Assembly: GCF_003337575.1 (NCBI RefSeq)
Contig: NZ_QPJM01000002.1
Location: 467,294-531,293, forward strand
Direction of reading: 5' to 3'
Length of the DNA stretch: 64,000 nt
DNA from: Phyllobacterium bourgognense
Lineage (GTDB): Bacteria; Pseudomonadota; Alphaproteobacteria; Rhizobiales; Rhizobiaceae
In this document: positions 63,872-64,000 of the stretch, piece after piece
How positions within the stretch are numbered: position 1 is the stretch's first letter
Layout: each line of letters opens with the position of its first letter
Program-made: the position numbers and the translations under genes
The notes under the pieces: model-generated
The model's database searches: none
The model's input: the letters and a program-made list of their open reading frames with translations, nothing else
What the model was told of the DNA's origin: nothing

Positions 63872-64000
63872 AGCATTGCCATCCGGCAAATCACCAGCCT
63901 TCAAGGCACCCCGATCAACCTCCGAACAAAAATAATCGTGGCCACTTATCCACGCTCCCCGAACCTGGGCTATCCTATGCCCGTCCTTTCCATGGGGAGC

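Overview
The window is a chromosomal segment of an alphaproteobacterium of the order Hyphomicrobiales (Rhizobiales), most like the Phyllobacteriaceae/Brucellaceae/Rhizobiaceae group. The reasons are the gene content and order: PopZ beside valS, an ExoR homologue, dgt-argS-SPOR-nagZ-scpAB-tatABC-serS-surE-pcm-nlpD, yajC-secDF followed by Mth938-like and phytoene-synthase-like genes, a lysine-rich trigger factor tail and a class I PHA synthase. GC content looks high-fifties percent by eye. The genus cannot be fixed from the sequence alone. I see no prophage, integrase, transposase or CRISPR array; the content is essentially core genome with small accessory patches.

Layout. 1-4.7 kb: end of an unidentified gene, a bare GGDEF protein, a PIMT-like methyltransferase, a TolC channel, PopZ and a small lipoprotein. 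4.9-11.9 kb: valS, a FadL-type porin, exoR, xthA and erpA. 12.2-26.3 kb: a dense same-strand block, dgt, argS, SPOR protein, a RelE/HigB-type toxin-antitoxin pair, nagZ, scpA, scpB, tatA, tatB, tatC, serS, surE, pcm. 26.5-28.1 kb: an NlpD-like LysM/LytM lipoprotein gene whose N-terminus carries an in-frame 273-bp palindromic element. 28.2-28.7 kb: a decayed hicAB pair. 28.7-36.4 kb: a DUF815 ATPase, yajC, fused secDF, NDUFAF3-like and NDUFAF6-like genes, trmFO and an aldo/keto reductase. 36.6-41.1 kb: small accessory genes (lipoprotein, two DUF1801 proteins, a secreted protein, DUF1127 with a three-hairpin anti-Shine-Dalgarno RNA locus, DUF2157 and GDYXXLXY membrane proteins) and tRNA-Leu. 41.2-47.5 kb: rfbACBD for dTDP-L-rhamnose and a divergent two-domain glycosyltransferase. 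47.6-53.8 kb: a HlyD-type adaptor with a small membrane protein, then an AcrAB-type RND pump. 54.3-64 kb: tig, a BKACE-family enzyme, radC, map, sfsA, a candidate sRNA, small lipoproteins, tRNA-Glu, an M15-type peptidase and phaC.

Three families of small palindromic repeats punctuate the window. Family A has 4 copies of roughly 115-130 bp with near-perfect arms of about 30 bp. Family B has 3 copies of roughly 80-100 bp with a compensatory change in a central stem. Family C has one full 273-bp copy inside the nlpD-like gene and one 22-bp remnant. The most notable observations are the frame-preserving insertion of element C between the start codon and the lipoprotein signal of the nlpD-like gene, the three-hairpin CCUCCUCCC RNA locus downstream of a DUF1127 gene (cuckoo/alpha-r14 type), an orphan terminator suggesting an sRNA upstream of sfsA, and the decaying hicAB pair.

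Functionally, much of the window serves the envelope: export (Sec, Tat, TolC, RND), division and peptidoglycan (SPOR, NagZ, NlpD, M15), surface polysaccharide (rhamnose, glycosyltransferase, ExoR), plus chromosome organisation (ScpAB, PopZ), protein folding and maturation (Tig, Map) and carbon storage (PhaC).
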